Assembly (NCBI GenBank): GCA_049600855.1
Contig: JBMYQA010000122.1
Location: forward strand, 1 to 15,917
DNA from: JBMYQA01 sp049600855
Lineage (GTDB): Bacteria; Bacteroidota; Bacteroidia; Cytophagales; Flammeovirgaceae
Direction: 5' to 3'
DNA: 15,917 bases
In this document: piece after piece, positions 7,446-14,250 of the stretch
Position numbering within the stretch: the first letter of the stretch is position 1
Layout: the number at the start of each line of letters is the position of its first letter
Program-made: the position numbers and the translations under genes
Notes under the pieces: generated by a model
Told to the model about the DNA's origin: nothing
Database searches by the model: none
The model's input: the letters and a program-made list of their open reading frames with translations, nothing else

Positions 7446-9128
7446 ATGAAAATCGCTAAGGTTAAGAAATGGGAGGATTTATTGGGTTTCTCAGCTGTTA
7501 TTTTACTCATCATTCTGATTAATATCCATGCAGGAAACTGGTTTTTTAGACTGGATCTTACAGAAGAAAAACGGTATACCATTTCTGATGCCAGCAAGCA
7601 ATGCTTAACAAATTTAGATGATGTGGTTTACATCGAGGTCTTTTTGGATGGCGAGTTAAATGCCAGCTTCAAAAGGTTGCAAAAATCGATACGCGAAACC
7701 TTAGAAGAGTTTCGTTTGTATGGAGGCGATCGTATTCAGTTTAAATTTACCAACCCCGATGATGCAGCCAGTCCAGCTGAGCGTAACCAAATTCATAAGC
7801 AACTGATGGAACGAGGCTTGCCAGCCACTACCTTAAATGAAACGGTTAATGGAGAGAAAAAACAAAAGCTCATCTTTCCTGGTGCCATGATTTCTTACCG
7901 CAACCGTGAGTTGCCCGTATTGTTGTTAAAAGGAAATAAGCTCAGCACACCGCAACAGCAAATCAATCAATCGGTAGAAGGAGTTGAATTTGAATTAGCC
8001 AATGCAATCCGCCAACTTTCCATCAAAAACAAGAAAAAGATTGCCTTTACCCAAGGACACGATGAGTTAAGTAAAAAAGACCTCATCGACATCACCACAA
8101 CGCTTGAAGAAACTTATTTAGTTGATCATATCTATTTAGATGAAGTCAATTTAACGGAATATGATGCATTACTCATTGCCCATCCTAAGAAAGCCTTTTC
8201 TGAGACAGAGAAGTTTTTGCTGGATCAATTCATCATGCAAGGGGGCAATGCCTTGTTCTTGATCGATCCGATTCAAATGAATTTAGATAGCATTCCTATA
8301 GGAGGTACTTATGCCTTCGGCTATGATTTACAATTAGAAGATTTGTTATTCCGATATGGCATTCGTTTGAATAATAATTTAGTACAAGATCAGCAAGCAG
8401 GCTTAATTGAAGTGTATACGGGTAATTTTGGTGATCGCCCTCAGGTGCAACGCTTGCCATGGCCGTATTATGTATTTCTCAACAAGTTTAGCGAACATCC
8501 TATTGTGCGAAATATGGATGTCATTTACGGGAAGTTTATCAGTACACTCGATACGGTGAAAGCAGCAGGTATTCGTAAAACGCCATTGGTATTTACTTCA
8601 AAATATACCAAAACCAAAACCGCCCCCACGAAAGTAGACATTAATGAGTTAAAAGGAGAAATGCGCATTCGGGAGAGCTATAATCAATCGCATTTGCCCG
8701 TTAGTTATTTATTAGAAGGTAAGTTTACGTCACTTTATGCCAATCAAGCACCTCCAGCCGCATTAAAAGGTCGGACAGTCATTTCTTCGGGACAAAGTAA
8801 AGTATTGGTTTTTGCAGATGCGGATTTTATCAGAAATGAATTTGATCGAAAAACCAACAAACCGCTGCCCATTGACCTTGATAAATCAACGCAACAAACG
8901 TTATCCAATAAAGAATTTATCTTAAATACCTTGGCCTACATGACCGAAAAGGATGGAATTATTAATGCAAGAAATAAGCAAATTACCCTACGGTTAATGG
9001 ATACCATTAAAGCCAAAGAAGAAAAGTCATTTTGGCAAGTCATGAACTTGGTCTTACCCATTCTCATTGTGATCGCATTTGCCTTTTTGTACAACTTCAT
9101 GCGAAAGCAGAAGTATACAAAGTATTAG
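7446..9128 (+). CDS. Gliding-motility-associated ABC transporter substrate-binding protein GldG
   Basis: Partner of GldF. The 560-residue protein has an N-terminal membrane helix (about 12-29), a large extracytoplasmic domain, and a C-terminal helix (about 533-551) followed by a short basic tail (MRKQKYTKY). The start NWFFRLDLTEEKRYTIS after helix 1 is characteristic of the GldG and related IFT52-like ABC auxiliary family. IAFTQGHDEL and the ALLIAHPKKAFSETEKFLLD stretch are also typical. Length matches known GldG proteins. It shares the gldF transcript. Its TAG stop (9126-9128) is the first three bases of a 22-bp inverted-repeat arm, and a strong terminator follows at 9252-9279. Confidence 0.93.
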   Translation: MKIAKVKKWEDLLGFSAVILLIILINIHAGNWFFRLDLTEEKRYTISDASKQCLTNLDDVVYIEVFLDGELNASFKRLQKSIRETLEEFRLYGGDRIQFKFTNPDDAASPAERNQIHKQLMERGLPATTLNETVNGEKKQKLIFPGAMISYRNRELPVLLLKGNKLSTPQQQINQSVEGVEFELANAIRQLSIKNKKKIAFTQGHDELSKKDLIDITTTLEETYLVDHIYLDEVNLTEYDALLIAHPKKAFSETEKFLLDQFIMQGGNALFLIDPIQMNLDSIPIGGTYAFGYDLQLEDLLFRYGIRLNNNLVQDQQAGLIEVYTGNFGDRPQVQRLPWPYYVFLNKFSEHPIVRNMDVIYGKFISTLDTVKAAGIRKTPLVFTSKYTKTKTAPTKVDINELKGEMRIRESYNQSHLPVSYLLEGKFTSLYANQAPPAALKGRTVISSGQSKVLVFADADFIRNEFDRKTNKPLPIDLDKSTQQTLSNKEFILNTLAYMTEKDGIINARNKQITLRLMDTIKAKEEKSFWQVMNLVLPILIVIAFAFLYNFMRKQKYTKY

Positions 9129-9229
9129 TGTTTATCACGAATGGTTTGTTATAGGAAACTTTTTAATGATTCAAGAGACGGAAAAAGAGGTGACATTTTT
9201 GCATCATAAACCATTCGTGATAAACACTA
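9126..9229. repeat. Perfect 22-bp inverted repeat overlapping the gldG stop codon
   Basis: Left arm 9126-9147 and right arm 9208-9229 are perfect reverse complements over 22 bp, separated by 60 bp (9148-9207). The left arm begins with the gldG stop TAG and continues TGTTTATCACGAATGGTTT. The element (104 bp in all) lies between the stop codon and the operon terminator. Two readings are a small non-autonomous transposable element (MITE-like; ATT lies on both sides if the arms are taken from AGTG) or an mRNA stem protecting the gldFG 3' end. I see no second copy in this window. Confidence 0.85.
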
Positions 9230-9251
9230 TTGATACGGGAATTTTTTAATG

Positions 9252-9279
9252 CACTGGAAGCCGTTCCAGTGTTTTTTTT
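9252..9279 (+). terminator. Intrinsic terminator of gldFG
   Basis: CACTGGAA (9252-9259) and TTCCAGTG (9264-9271) make a perfect 8-bp stem with loop GCCG, followed directly by eight T (9272-9279). This is a textbook rho-independent terminator ending the gldF-gldG transcript. Confidence 0.93.
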
Positions 9280-9298
9280 GTGTATAATGTGATTGTTT

Positions 9299-9337
9299 TG
9301 ATCAATAAATAAGCATAAATTGTTTATTTATTGATCA
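9299..9337. repeat. Long AT-rich hairpin/palindrome upstream of the SRPBCC gene
   Basis: TGATCAATAAATAA (9299-9312) and TTATTTATTGATCA (9324-9337) are perfect 14-bp arms. Counting one G-T pair and two more Watson-Crick pairs, the stem extends to 17 bp with a 5-nt loop. It lies just upstream of the -33 region of the next gene and downstream of the gldG terminator, so an operator for a dimeric regulator is plausible. Confidence 0.65.
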
Positions 9338-9342
9338 TTTAC

Positions 9343-9373
9343 TTGCTGTATAAGCAGTAATTGTTTATTTTAG
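9343..9373 (+). promoter_or_regulatory. Candidate promoter of the SRPBCC gene
   Basis: TTG (9343-9345), a 20-bp spacer, and TATTTTAG (9366-9373) fit the Bacteroidota promoter TTG/TAnnTTTG with one mismatch. The spacer contains AAGCAGTAATT (9352-9362), which also occurs in the candidate anmK promoter. The TTG lies in a small hairpin (TTACTTGCT with AGCAGTAA, 9339-9360). The predicted start leaves a leader of about 40 nt. Confidence 0.45.
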
Positions 9374-9419
9374 CCACATCGAACTTTACGCGTATTCACT
9401 AACATCAAACTTCTTTATT

Positions 9420-9956
9420 ATGAATGCTTTAAAAAAATTAGGATCAGGACTAGCAATTTTGATAATTGGCATCTTATTGATGGGCTTATTTCTATCAGAA
9501 GATTTTTCCATGGAACGCAGTATTGTAATTAATGCACCTGCTGAAAAAGTATTTGCACAAGTAAATGATTTGAAAAACTGGCCGAACTGGTCGCCTTGGA
9601 ATAAGATGGATCCCAATATGAAAATGAATTATTCAAGCAATACAATTGGAGCAAATGCTTGGTATAGCTGGGAAAGTAAAGAAGATAATGTGGGCAAAGG
9701 GAAATTATCTATTCTTGAAAGTCAGGCTAATACCTTGATGAAAACAAAAATAGAGTTTGAGGGATTTGATTCTCCAGGTTATGGGCATTGGAAATTGGAG
9801 CCTGAGGGGAGTGGTACTAAAGTGACTTGGGGATTTAGCGGCAAAGCAGATAATTATTTGGGAAGGTATATGGGTGTGATGATGCCTATGATGATGGGTT
9901 CTATTTTTGAACAAGGACTCAGAGACCTTAAAAAGATCAGTGAAGGGAAAGTTTAA
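9420..9956 (+). CDS. Membrane-anchored SRPBCC (START/Bet v 1-like) domain protein
   Basis: The protein has 178 residues. An N-terminal hydrophobic helix (7-27) is followed by a single SRPBCC domain, which starts with FSMERSIVINAPAEKVFAQV and continues WPNWSPWNKMDPNMK. These are typical of the polyketide cyclase/dehydrase-like branch, which folds into a deep hydrophobic ligand pocket. The later GHWKLEPEGSGTKVTWGFSG is also characteristic. The ligand or reaction is unknown, and most members of this branch have no assigned role. The helix may anchor it in the membrane or serve as an uncleaved signal. The C-terminus contains an unusual Met-rich run (MGVMMPMMMGS). It stands alone, with its own promoter and terminator. 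Confidence 0.85.
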   Translation: MNALKKLGSGLAILIIGILLMGLFLSEDFSMERSIVINAPAEKVFAQVNDLKNWPNWSPWNKMDPNMKMNYSSNTIGANAWYSWESKEDNVGKGKLSILESQANTLMKTKIEFEGFDSPGYGHWKLEPEGSGTKVTWGFSGKADNYLGRYMGVMMPMMMGSIFEQGLRDLKKISEGKV

Positions 9957-9997
9957 TTTTCACTAGGGTATATAAAAGTTATTAACTCCCCTTCATC

Positions 9998-10027
9998 ACA
10001 AGCATGGCTCGCACCATGCTTGTTTTT
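9998..10027 (+). terminator. Terminator of the SRPBCC gene
   Basis: ACAAGCATGG (9998-10007) and CCATGCTTGT (10014-10023) form a perfect 10-bp stem around a 6-nt loop, followed by a T-run to 10027. It lies about 40 bp after the stop codon. Confidence 0.88.
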
Positions 10028-10076
10028 ATGCATACACTAGTGGCTGCATGAATTAGTGAACAAAACTAGTATACAA

Positions 10077-10108
10077 TTGTGTTTGTTAAGGTAGTTAGCC
10101 TATTTTTG
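10077..10108 (+). promoter_or_regulatory. Promoter of msrA
   Basis: TTG (10077-10079), a 21-bp spacer and TATTTTTG (10101-10108), an exact TAnnTTTG match, make the best Bacteroidota-type promoter in the window. The expected start leaves a leader of about 40 nt before the msrA ATG at 10156. An alternative TTTG at 10082-10085 would give a shorter spacer. Confidence 0.6.
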
Positions 10109-10155
10109 GAGGCAAAACATCGGCTATTTTGAATCATTAAATAAATTCAAGTACT

Positions 10156-10707
10156 ATGACTACTGAGTTAGCAACATTAGGTGGAGGATGCTTTTGGTGT
10201 ATTGAAGCTATTTTTCTGGATGTGATTGGGGTAAAATCTGTAAAATCGGGATATTCAGGAGGACATATCAAAAATCCAGCATATCGAGAAGTATGCGCAG
10301 GTGTGACTGGGCATGCAGAAGTAATCCAAATTGAATTTGATCCCAGTGTCATTGCTTATGATGAATTGCTAACCATATTTTGGCATGTTCATGATCCTAC
10401 GACATTGAACCGACAAGGCAATGATGTAGGTACACAATATCGTTCAGCAATCTACTACCACAACGAGTCACAAAAGCTCATTGCCGAACAATCCATCTTA
10501 AAAACAGATAATAGACAACTCTGGCCCAACCCTATTGTTACGGAGCTTGCTCCGTTTGATGTATTCTACGAGGCAGAAGACTATCACCAAAACTATTACA
10601 ATCTGAATGGCAGTCAGCCCTATTGTAGTTTTGTGATCGCTCCAAAGGTAAAAAAGTTTAGAGCTGAGTTTTCGGATAAACTGAAAAGTAATATCCAGTC
10701 AAGTTAA
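10156..10707 (+). CDS. msrA: Peptide methionine-(S)-S-oxide reductase MsrA
   Basis: Reduces methionine-S-sulfoxide in proteins and free methionine, repairing oxidative damage in the cytoplasm, with electrons usually from thioredoxin. The catalytic motif GGGCFWCIE is at 9-17, with nucleophile C12. GHAE (52-55) supplies the conserved glutamate, and GTQYRSAIYY (92-101) and YHQNYY (143-148) are standard family motifs. C157 in QPYCSFVIAPKVKKFR is a likely resolving cysteine, and C15 is an extra cysteine close to the active site. The 183-residue length is normal for a single-domain MsrA. There is no signal peptide and no fused MsrB domain. The gene is monocistronic with its own promoter. Confidence 0.97.
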   Translation: MTTELATLGGGCFWCIEAIFLDVIGVKSVKSGYSGGHIKNPAYREVCAGVTGHAEVIQIEFDPSVIAYDELLTIFWHVHDPTTLNRQGNDVGTQYRSAIYYHNESQKLIAEQSILKTDNRQLWPNPIVTELAPFDVFYEAEDYHQNYYNLNGSQPYCSFVIAPKVKKFRAEFSDKLKSNIQSS

Positions 10708-10715
10708 CTTTTAGC

Positions 10716-10749
10716 GGTATCCGAGTGTACGGATTGGTACTTGGATACC
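10716..10749 (+). other. Hairpin directly after msrA
   Basis: GGTATCC (10716-10722) and GGATACC (10743-10749) form a perfect 7-bp outer stem, with GTAC and GTAC able to pair inside. It starts 9 bp after the msrA stop codon. No T-run follows, so it is at most a weak or assisted terminator, or a 3'-end stability element. Confidence 0.4.
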
Positions 10750-10861
10750 CAAATCATTATTCTAATTCCCAATACATACACGCTCTTCCAAGGAAATTAC
10801 AGGACTTTAAATTGTCTTTACCTTTACGAATTACGCTGTTAATAAAGCATAAAACATAAAA

Positions 10862-10889
10862 AAAGCCACAGTTAATATAACTGGGCTTT
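10862..10889 (-). terminator. Second minus-strand terminator downstream of valS
   Basis: On the minus strand AAAGCCCAGTT (10889-10879) pairs with AACTGTGGCTTT (10873-10862) with one bulged base and a 5-nt loop, followed by seven T (10864-10858). It lies about 250 bp beyond the first valS terminator. It may be a backup for read-through, or end an unrecognised minus-strand RNA. The rest of the 10708-11169 interval shows no convincing gene. Confidence 0.6.
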
Positions 10890-11103
10890 CCTAAGTGTCA
10901 AATTAATTTTTATAAAAACAAATAATACAGACCATTTCAAAAGCTTTTCACTTTTTCAAGGTTGTAATCTGCTAAGTTTATAATAAAACGTCATAATTCA
11001 AAATTTGGTTTATTTTTGAGATCACTTTCTCAACAATATGCTCATTCTTGAAATGATTCGTGTTAGTATAAACCCATAACTATGACAAACGACTCCTTGA
11101 GCA

Positions 11104-11137
11104 AAACAAAAATCCCTAAACCTTTAGATTTAGGGAT
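11104..11137 (-). terminator. Terminator of valS
   Basis: On the minus strand ATCCCTAAA (11137-11129) and TTTAGGGAT (11120-11112) form a perfect 9-bp stem around an 8-nt loop, followed by the T-rich tail TTTTTGTTTTG. It lies about 33 bp after the valS stop codon. Confidence 0.85.
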
Positions 11138-11169
11138 AACAAAGATGAGTAAGTATACGATAGATAGCA

Positions 11170-13806
11170 CTACGCTTGCGCTTCCAGTACTTTTAAGTTT
11201 TCTTCTAACACTTTTAACGAATTGATGGCATCTTCTAACTTCTTGCGTTCTGTAGCTACAACTTGTTCAGGAGCATTTGCTACAAATCGTTCGTTAGCCA
11301 ACTTTTTCTCTGCGCCAATTTTCAAATTCGTCTTGCGCTTAATTTCAGATTGAATCTTCTCAATTTCCTTCTCTACATTAATCTGACCAGCAACGGGGAC
11401 AAAGCATTCATGCGTTTGATGTACAAAACTAGCCGTTCCCTCAGGTTTCTCACTCACAAACTGGATATCAGAAACATTGGCTAACTTCTTAATGATTGCC
11501 TCAAACTCATGGAATAATGCCTGATTATCCGTATTGATCAACAACTCCAGCGCAGTATTGGGGCTAATTTGTTTCTCATTACGCACATTACGCACCTGAC
11601 TAATTACTGTAAAAATCACTTCTGCCTTTGCTAAAATCTCTTTATCGTAATCAGTTTGCTTAGGATAATCAGCCACACAGATACTTTCACCATCCTCACG
11701 CTTTGTAATATACTGCCAAATTTCTTCCGTAATGAATGGCATAAATGGATGTATAAGTCGCATCAAATCATCCAAGAAACCAATAGTTGCTTCGTAAGTA
11801 TCCTTGTCAATAGGTTTACCATATTCAGGCTTAATCATTTCCAAATACCACGAACAGAAATCATCCCATGCAAGAATATACATGGTGTTTAATGCATCTG
11901 ATAAACGGAACTTAGAAAAATGATCTTCAATTTTTGCTAGTGCATCTTGGAATTTAGCTTTGAACCAACTGATTGCAATTTGATTTTTACTTCCATCTAA
12001 ATTAGCATCAACTTCCCATCCTTTCACTAATCGGAAAGCATTCCACATTTTATTATTGAATCTACTGCCTTGCTCACAAAGCTTTTCATCAAATAACAAA
12101 TCGTTCCCCGCTGGCGAAGAGAATAACATTCCTGTCCGAACACCGTCCGCACCGTATTGTTCAATGAGTTTCAACGCATCGGGAGAGTTTCCTAGCGATT
12201 TAGACATTTTCCTACGTTGTTTGTCACGTACAATACCGGTGAGGTAAACATCCTTAAAAGGCTTCTCGCCAAAGTATTCGTAACCGTAAATCACCATTCG
12301 GGCTACCCAGAAGAATAAGATTTCTGGGGCTGTTACCAATACGTTAGTAGGATAATAGTAGTTAATATCCTCATTATTAGGATTAGTTAATCCATCAAAT
12401 ACAGAGATTGGCCATAAACCTGACGAGAACCAAGTATCCAATACATCTTCATCTTGCTGAAGCTGATCAACTGTCAGTGAAGTATCGATTTCTTTCGCCA
12501 ATTCCAAAGCTTCTTCCACCGTATGGGCTACCACAAACTCGCCATTGGGCAAGTACCATGCAGGAATGCGGTGTCCCCACCACAACTGACGAGAAATACA
12601 CCAATCGCGTACATTCTCCATCCAGTGGCGATACGTATTCTTGAATTTCGCTGGATGAAATTGAATGTTGTCATTCATTACATTTTCCAATGCAGGCTTG
12701 GTCAATTCCTCCATTTTTACATACCACTGCATGGTAATGCGAGGCTCTACTACTGCATTGGTTCGCTCAGAATAGCCTACACTATGGGTCAACTCTTCCA
12801 CTTTTACCAATTGTCCTAGCTCATCCAGCTTCTTCGCAACCAGTTTTCTGGCTTTCGCACGATCTTCTCCTACAAAGAACTCTGCCTTTTCATTCAATGT
12901 CCCATCAGGATTCAATAGATCAATTACAGGAAGATTATGTCTTTTACCGATTTCATAGTCATTTGGATCGTGAGCTGGGGTTACTTTTAAACAGCCAGTA
13001 CCCAATTCCATATCCACATACTCATCGGCAATAATTGGGATTTCGCGATTTACCAAAGGCACAATCGCTTTTTTACCAATCAAGTGTTGGAAACGCTCAT
13101 CGTTTGGATTCACACAAATGGCGGTATCTGCCATGATGGTTTCAGGACGAGTTGTGGCAATGGTCAGTGTATCTTCAGAATCAGCAATTTTATAAGCAAC
13201 GTAATAGAAGTTTGCAGTAGACTCTTTGTGAATTACCTCATCATCTGCCAAGGCCGTTTTACCTTTCGGATCCCAGTTGCCCATGCGGTAATCGCGGTAG
13301 ATATAGCCTTTTTTGTACAGGTCTACAAAGATTTTTGTAACCGCCTTATTCATTTCAGGTTCCATGGTAAATCGGGTACGATCCCAATCGCAGGAAGCAC
13401 CTAATTTTTTCAGCTGTTCTAAAATGATTCCACCATATTTCTCTTTCCACTCCCAAGCGTGCTCCAAGAATTTCTCTCGGCCAACCTCTTGCTTAGTGAC
13501 ACCATGTTGCTCCTTTAACATATTGACGACTTTCGCTTCTGTAGCGATAGAAGCGTGATCAGTTCCGGGCACCCACAAGGCTTCATAACCCTGCATCCGT
13601 GCCTTACGGATTAACACATCCTGAATGGTATTATTCAGCATGTGCCCCATGTGGAGGATTCCCGTCACGTTTGGTGGCGGAATGACAATGGTATAAGGCT
13701 CCTTTTCAGGATTCGGCTTTGACGAGAAAAACTTCTGGTCAAGCCAATACTTATACCACTTGTCCTCTACAGTTGAGGGGTCATATGTTTTTGGTAATTC
13801 TGACAT
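11170..13806 (-). CDS. valS: Valyl-tRNA synthetase
   Basis: Charges tRNA-Val with valine and edits misactivated threonine. It is a class I synthetase of 878 residues, the usual length. PPPNVTGILHMGHM carries the HIGH signature (HMGH, 52-55) and KMSKS is at 533-537. The CP1 editing domain includes TTRPET (218-223) and GTGCLKVTPAHDPNDYEIG (269-287). DWCISRQLWWGHRIPAW (401-417) is diagnostic for ValS. The anticodon-binding domain follows from about 620, and residues about 810-875 form the C-terminal coiled-coil arm rich in Lys and Glu that clamps the tRNA. The start at MSELPKTYDPS is natural for Bacteroidota. It lies downstream of tRNA-His but is separated from it by a terminator. Confidence 0.98.
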   Translation of the reverse strand: MSELPKTYDPSTVEDKWYKYWLDQKFFSSKPNPEKEPYTIVIPPPNVTGILHMGHMLNNTIQDVLIRKARMQGYEALWVPGTDHASIATEAKVVNMLKEQHGVTKQEVGREKFLEHAWEWKEKYGGIILEQLKKLGASCDWDRTRFTMEPEMNKAVTKIFVDLYKKGYIYRDYRMGNWDPKGKTALADDEVIHKESTANFYYVAYKIADSEDTLTIATTRPETIMADTAICVNPNDERFQHLIGKKAIVPLVNREIPIIADEYVDMELGTGCLKVTPAHDPNDYEIGKRHNLPVIDLLNPDGTLNEKAEFFVGEDRAKARKLVAKKLDELGQLVKVEELTHSVGYSERTNAVVEPRITMQWYVKMEELTKPALENVMNDNIQFHPAKFKNTYRHWMENVRDWCISRQLWWGHRIPAWYLPNGEFVVAHTVEEALELAKEIDTSLTVDQLQQDEDVLDTWFSSGLWPISVFDGLTNPNNEDINYYYPTNVLVTAPEILFFWVARMVIYGYEYFGEKPFKDVYLTGIVRDKQRRKMSKSLGNSPDALKLIEQYGADGVRTGMLFSSPAGNDLLFDEKLCEQGSRFNNKMWNAFRLVKGWEVDANLDGSKNQIAISWFKAKFQDALAKIEDHFSKFRLSDALNTMYILAWDDFCSWYLEMIKPEYGKPIDKDTYEATIGFLDDLMRLIHPFMPFITEEIWQYITKREDGESICVADYPKQTDYDKEILAKAEVIFTVISQVRNVRNEKQISPNTALELLINTDNQALFHEFEAIIKKLANVSDIQFVSEKPEGTASFVHQTHECFVPVAGQINVEKEIEKIQSEIKRKTNLKIGAEKKLANERFVANAPEQVVATERKKLEDAINSLKVLEENLKVLEAQA

Positions 13807-13835
13807 GGTAGAGTTTAATTTTGGTCTCTTTTTAT

Positions 13836-13843
13836 CAAATAAA
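13836..13843 (-). promoter_or_regulatory. Weak candidate -7 element for valS
   Basis: The minus strand reads TTTATTTG, one mismatch from TAnnTTTG, 30 bp before the valS ATG. If this is the promoter, the nested structure at 13876-13932 lies upstream of transcription and would be DNA-level, not a leader RNA. Confidence 0.2.
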
Positions 13844-13875
13844 GTACTCTAAAAATATCATAAGGTTTCAACAAC

Positions 13876-13932
13876 AAACACTTATTTGGTATCCTCAATT
13901 GAGGAATCAGCAAATTTAGAAAAAAAGTGTTT
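13876..13932 (-). other. Nested inverted repeats in the tRNA-His/valS gap
   Basis: Three symmetrical pairs are nested: AAACACTT (13876-13883) with AAGTGTTT (13925-13932), ATTTG (13884-13888) with CAAAT (13911-13915), and the central 14-bp palindrome TCCTCAATTGAGGA (13892-13905). If transcribed on the minus strand ahead of valS they would form a three-part stem whose far end is about 70 nt upstream of the start codon. It could be a leader structure or an operator. No T-box features are visible. Confidence 0.45.
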
Positions 13933-13952
13933 AGTGAAAACGCTTTAATAAC

Positions 13953-13982
13953 AAAAAAAGGCTTCCAATCTTGGAAGCCTTT
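13953..13982 (-). terminator. Terminator of tRNA-His
   Basis: On the minus strand AAAGGCTTCCAA (13982-13971) and TTGGAAGCCTTT (13968-13957) are perfect 12-bp arms with a two-base centre (in practice a 4-nt loop), followed by seven T ending at 13953. It begins 4 bp after the tRNA 3' end and separates the tRNA from valS. Confidence 0.92.
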
Positions 13983-13986
13983 CCTG

Positions 13987-14060
13987 GGCGAATGAGGGGA
14001 TTCGAACCCCCGGCCAACGGAACCACAAACCGCTACTCTAACCAACTGAGCTACATCCGC
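13987..14060 (-). tRNA. tRNA-His (anticodon GTG)
   Basis: A full cloverleaf reads on the minus strand. The acceptor GCGGATG pairs with CATTCGC, the D arm is GCTC/GAGT with loop AGTTGGTTA, and the anticodon loop TTGTGGT contains GTG. The T arm GGGGG-TTCGAAT-CCCCT has one G-T pair. The discriminator is C73, and the base before G1 (14061) is G on the minus strand, so G-1 can pair with C73, the identity signature of tRNA-His. The bases after C73 are CAG, so CCA is not encoded and must be added. It has its own terminator immediately downstream. Confidence 0.96.
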
Positions 14061-14183
14061 CATGTGAAGGGAGTGCAAAAGTAATAGTAGGAATTAAATT
14101 CACAAATAATTGTAGGAAAAAAATCAAGAAATTTTATCTCCACAATTCTGAAGGCTCAAAAGCGCAAAGTTCAAAGAAAAATG

Positions 14184-14215
14184 TTTGCTGAAGCAGTAAT
14201 TTCCTTTAATTTTAG
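14184..14215 (+). promoter_or_regulatory. Candidate promoter of anmK
   Basis: TTTG (14184-14187), a 20-bp spacer and AATTTTAG (14208-14215) resemble TTG/TAnnTTTG, weakly at -7 (an offset reading is TAATTTTA at 14207-14214). The spacer contains AAGCAGTAATT (14191-14201), the same 11 bp found in the SRPBCC promoter, where the TTG-to-TTTTAG spacing is also the same. Confidence 0.4.
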
Positions 14216-14250
14216 CTACCTAACCATATAAAACCATTTACAGCTTTTCC

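Noticed and set aside
11082..11225. 47-codon + strand ORF starting MTNDSLSKTKIPKPLDLGI with a hydrophobic tail
   Set aside because: It runs antisense through the valS terminator and 3' end. TATTTTTG at 11011-11018 lies upstream, but nothing else supports a gene.
12408..12819. Overlapping + strand ORFs inside valS
   Set aside because: Antisense frames of a complete, well-recognised synthetase gene.
13815..14078. 87-codon minus-strand ORF across the tRNA-His region
   Set aside because: It reads through the tRNA and its terminator; the tRNA cloverleaf fully explains the sequence.
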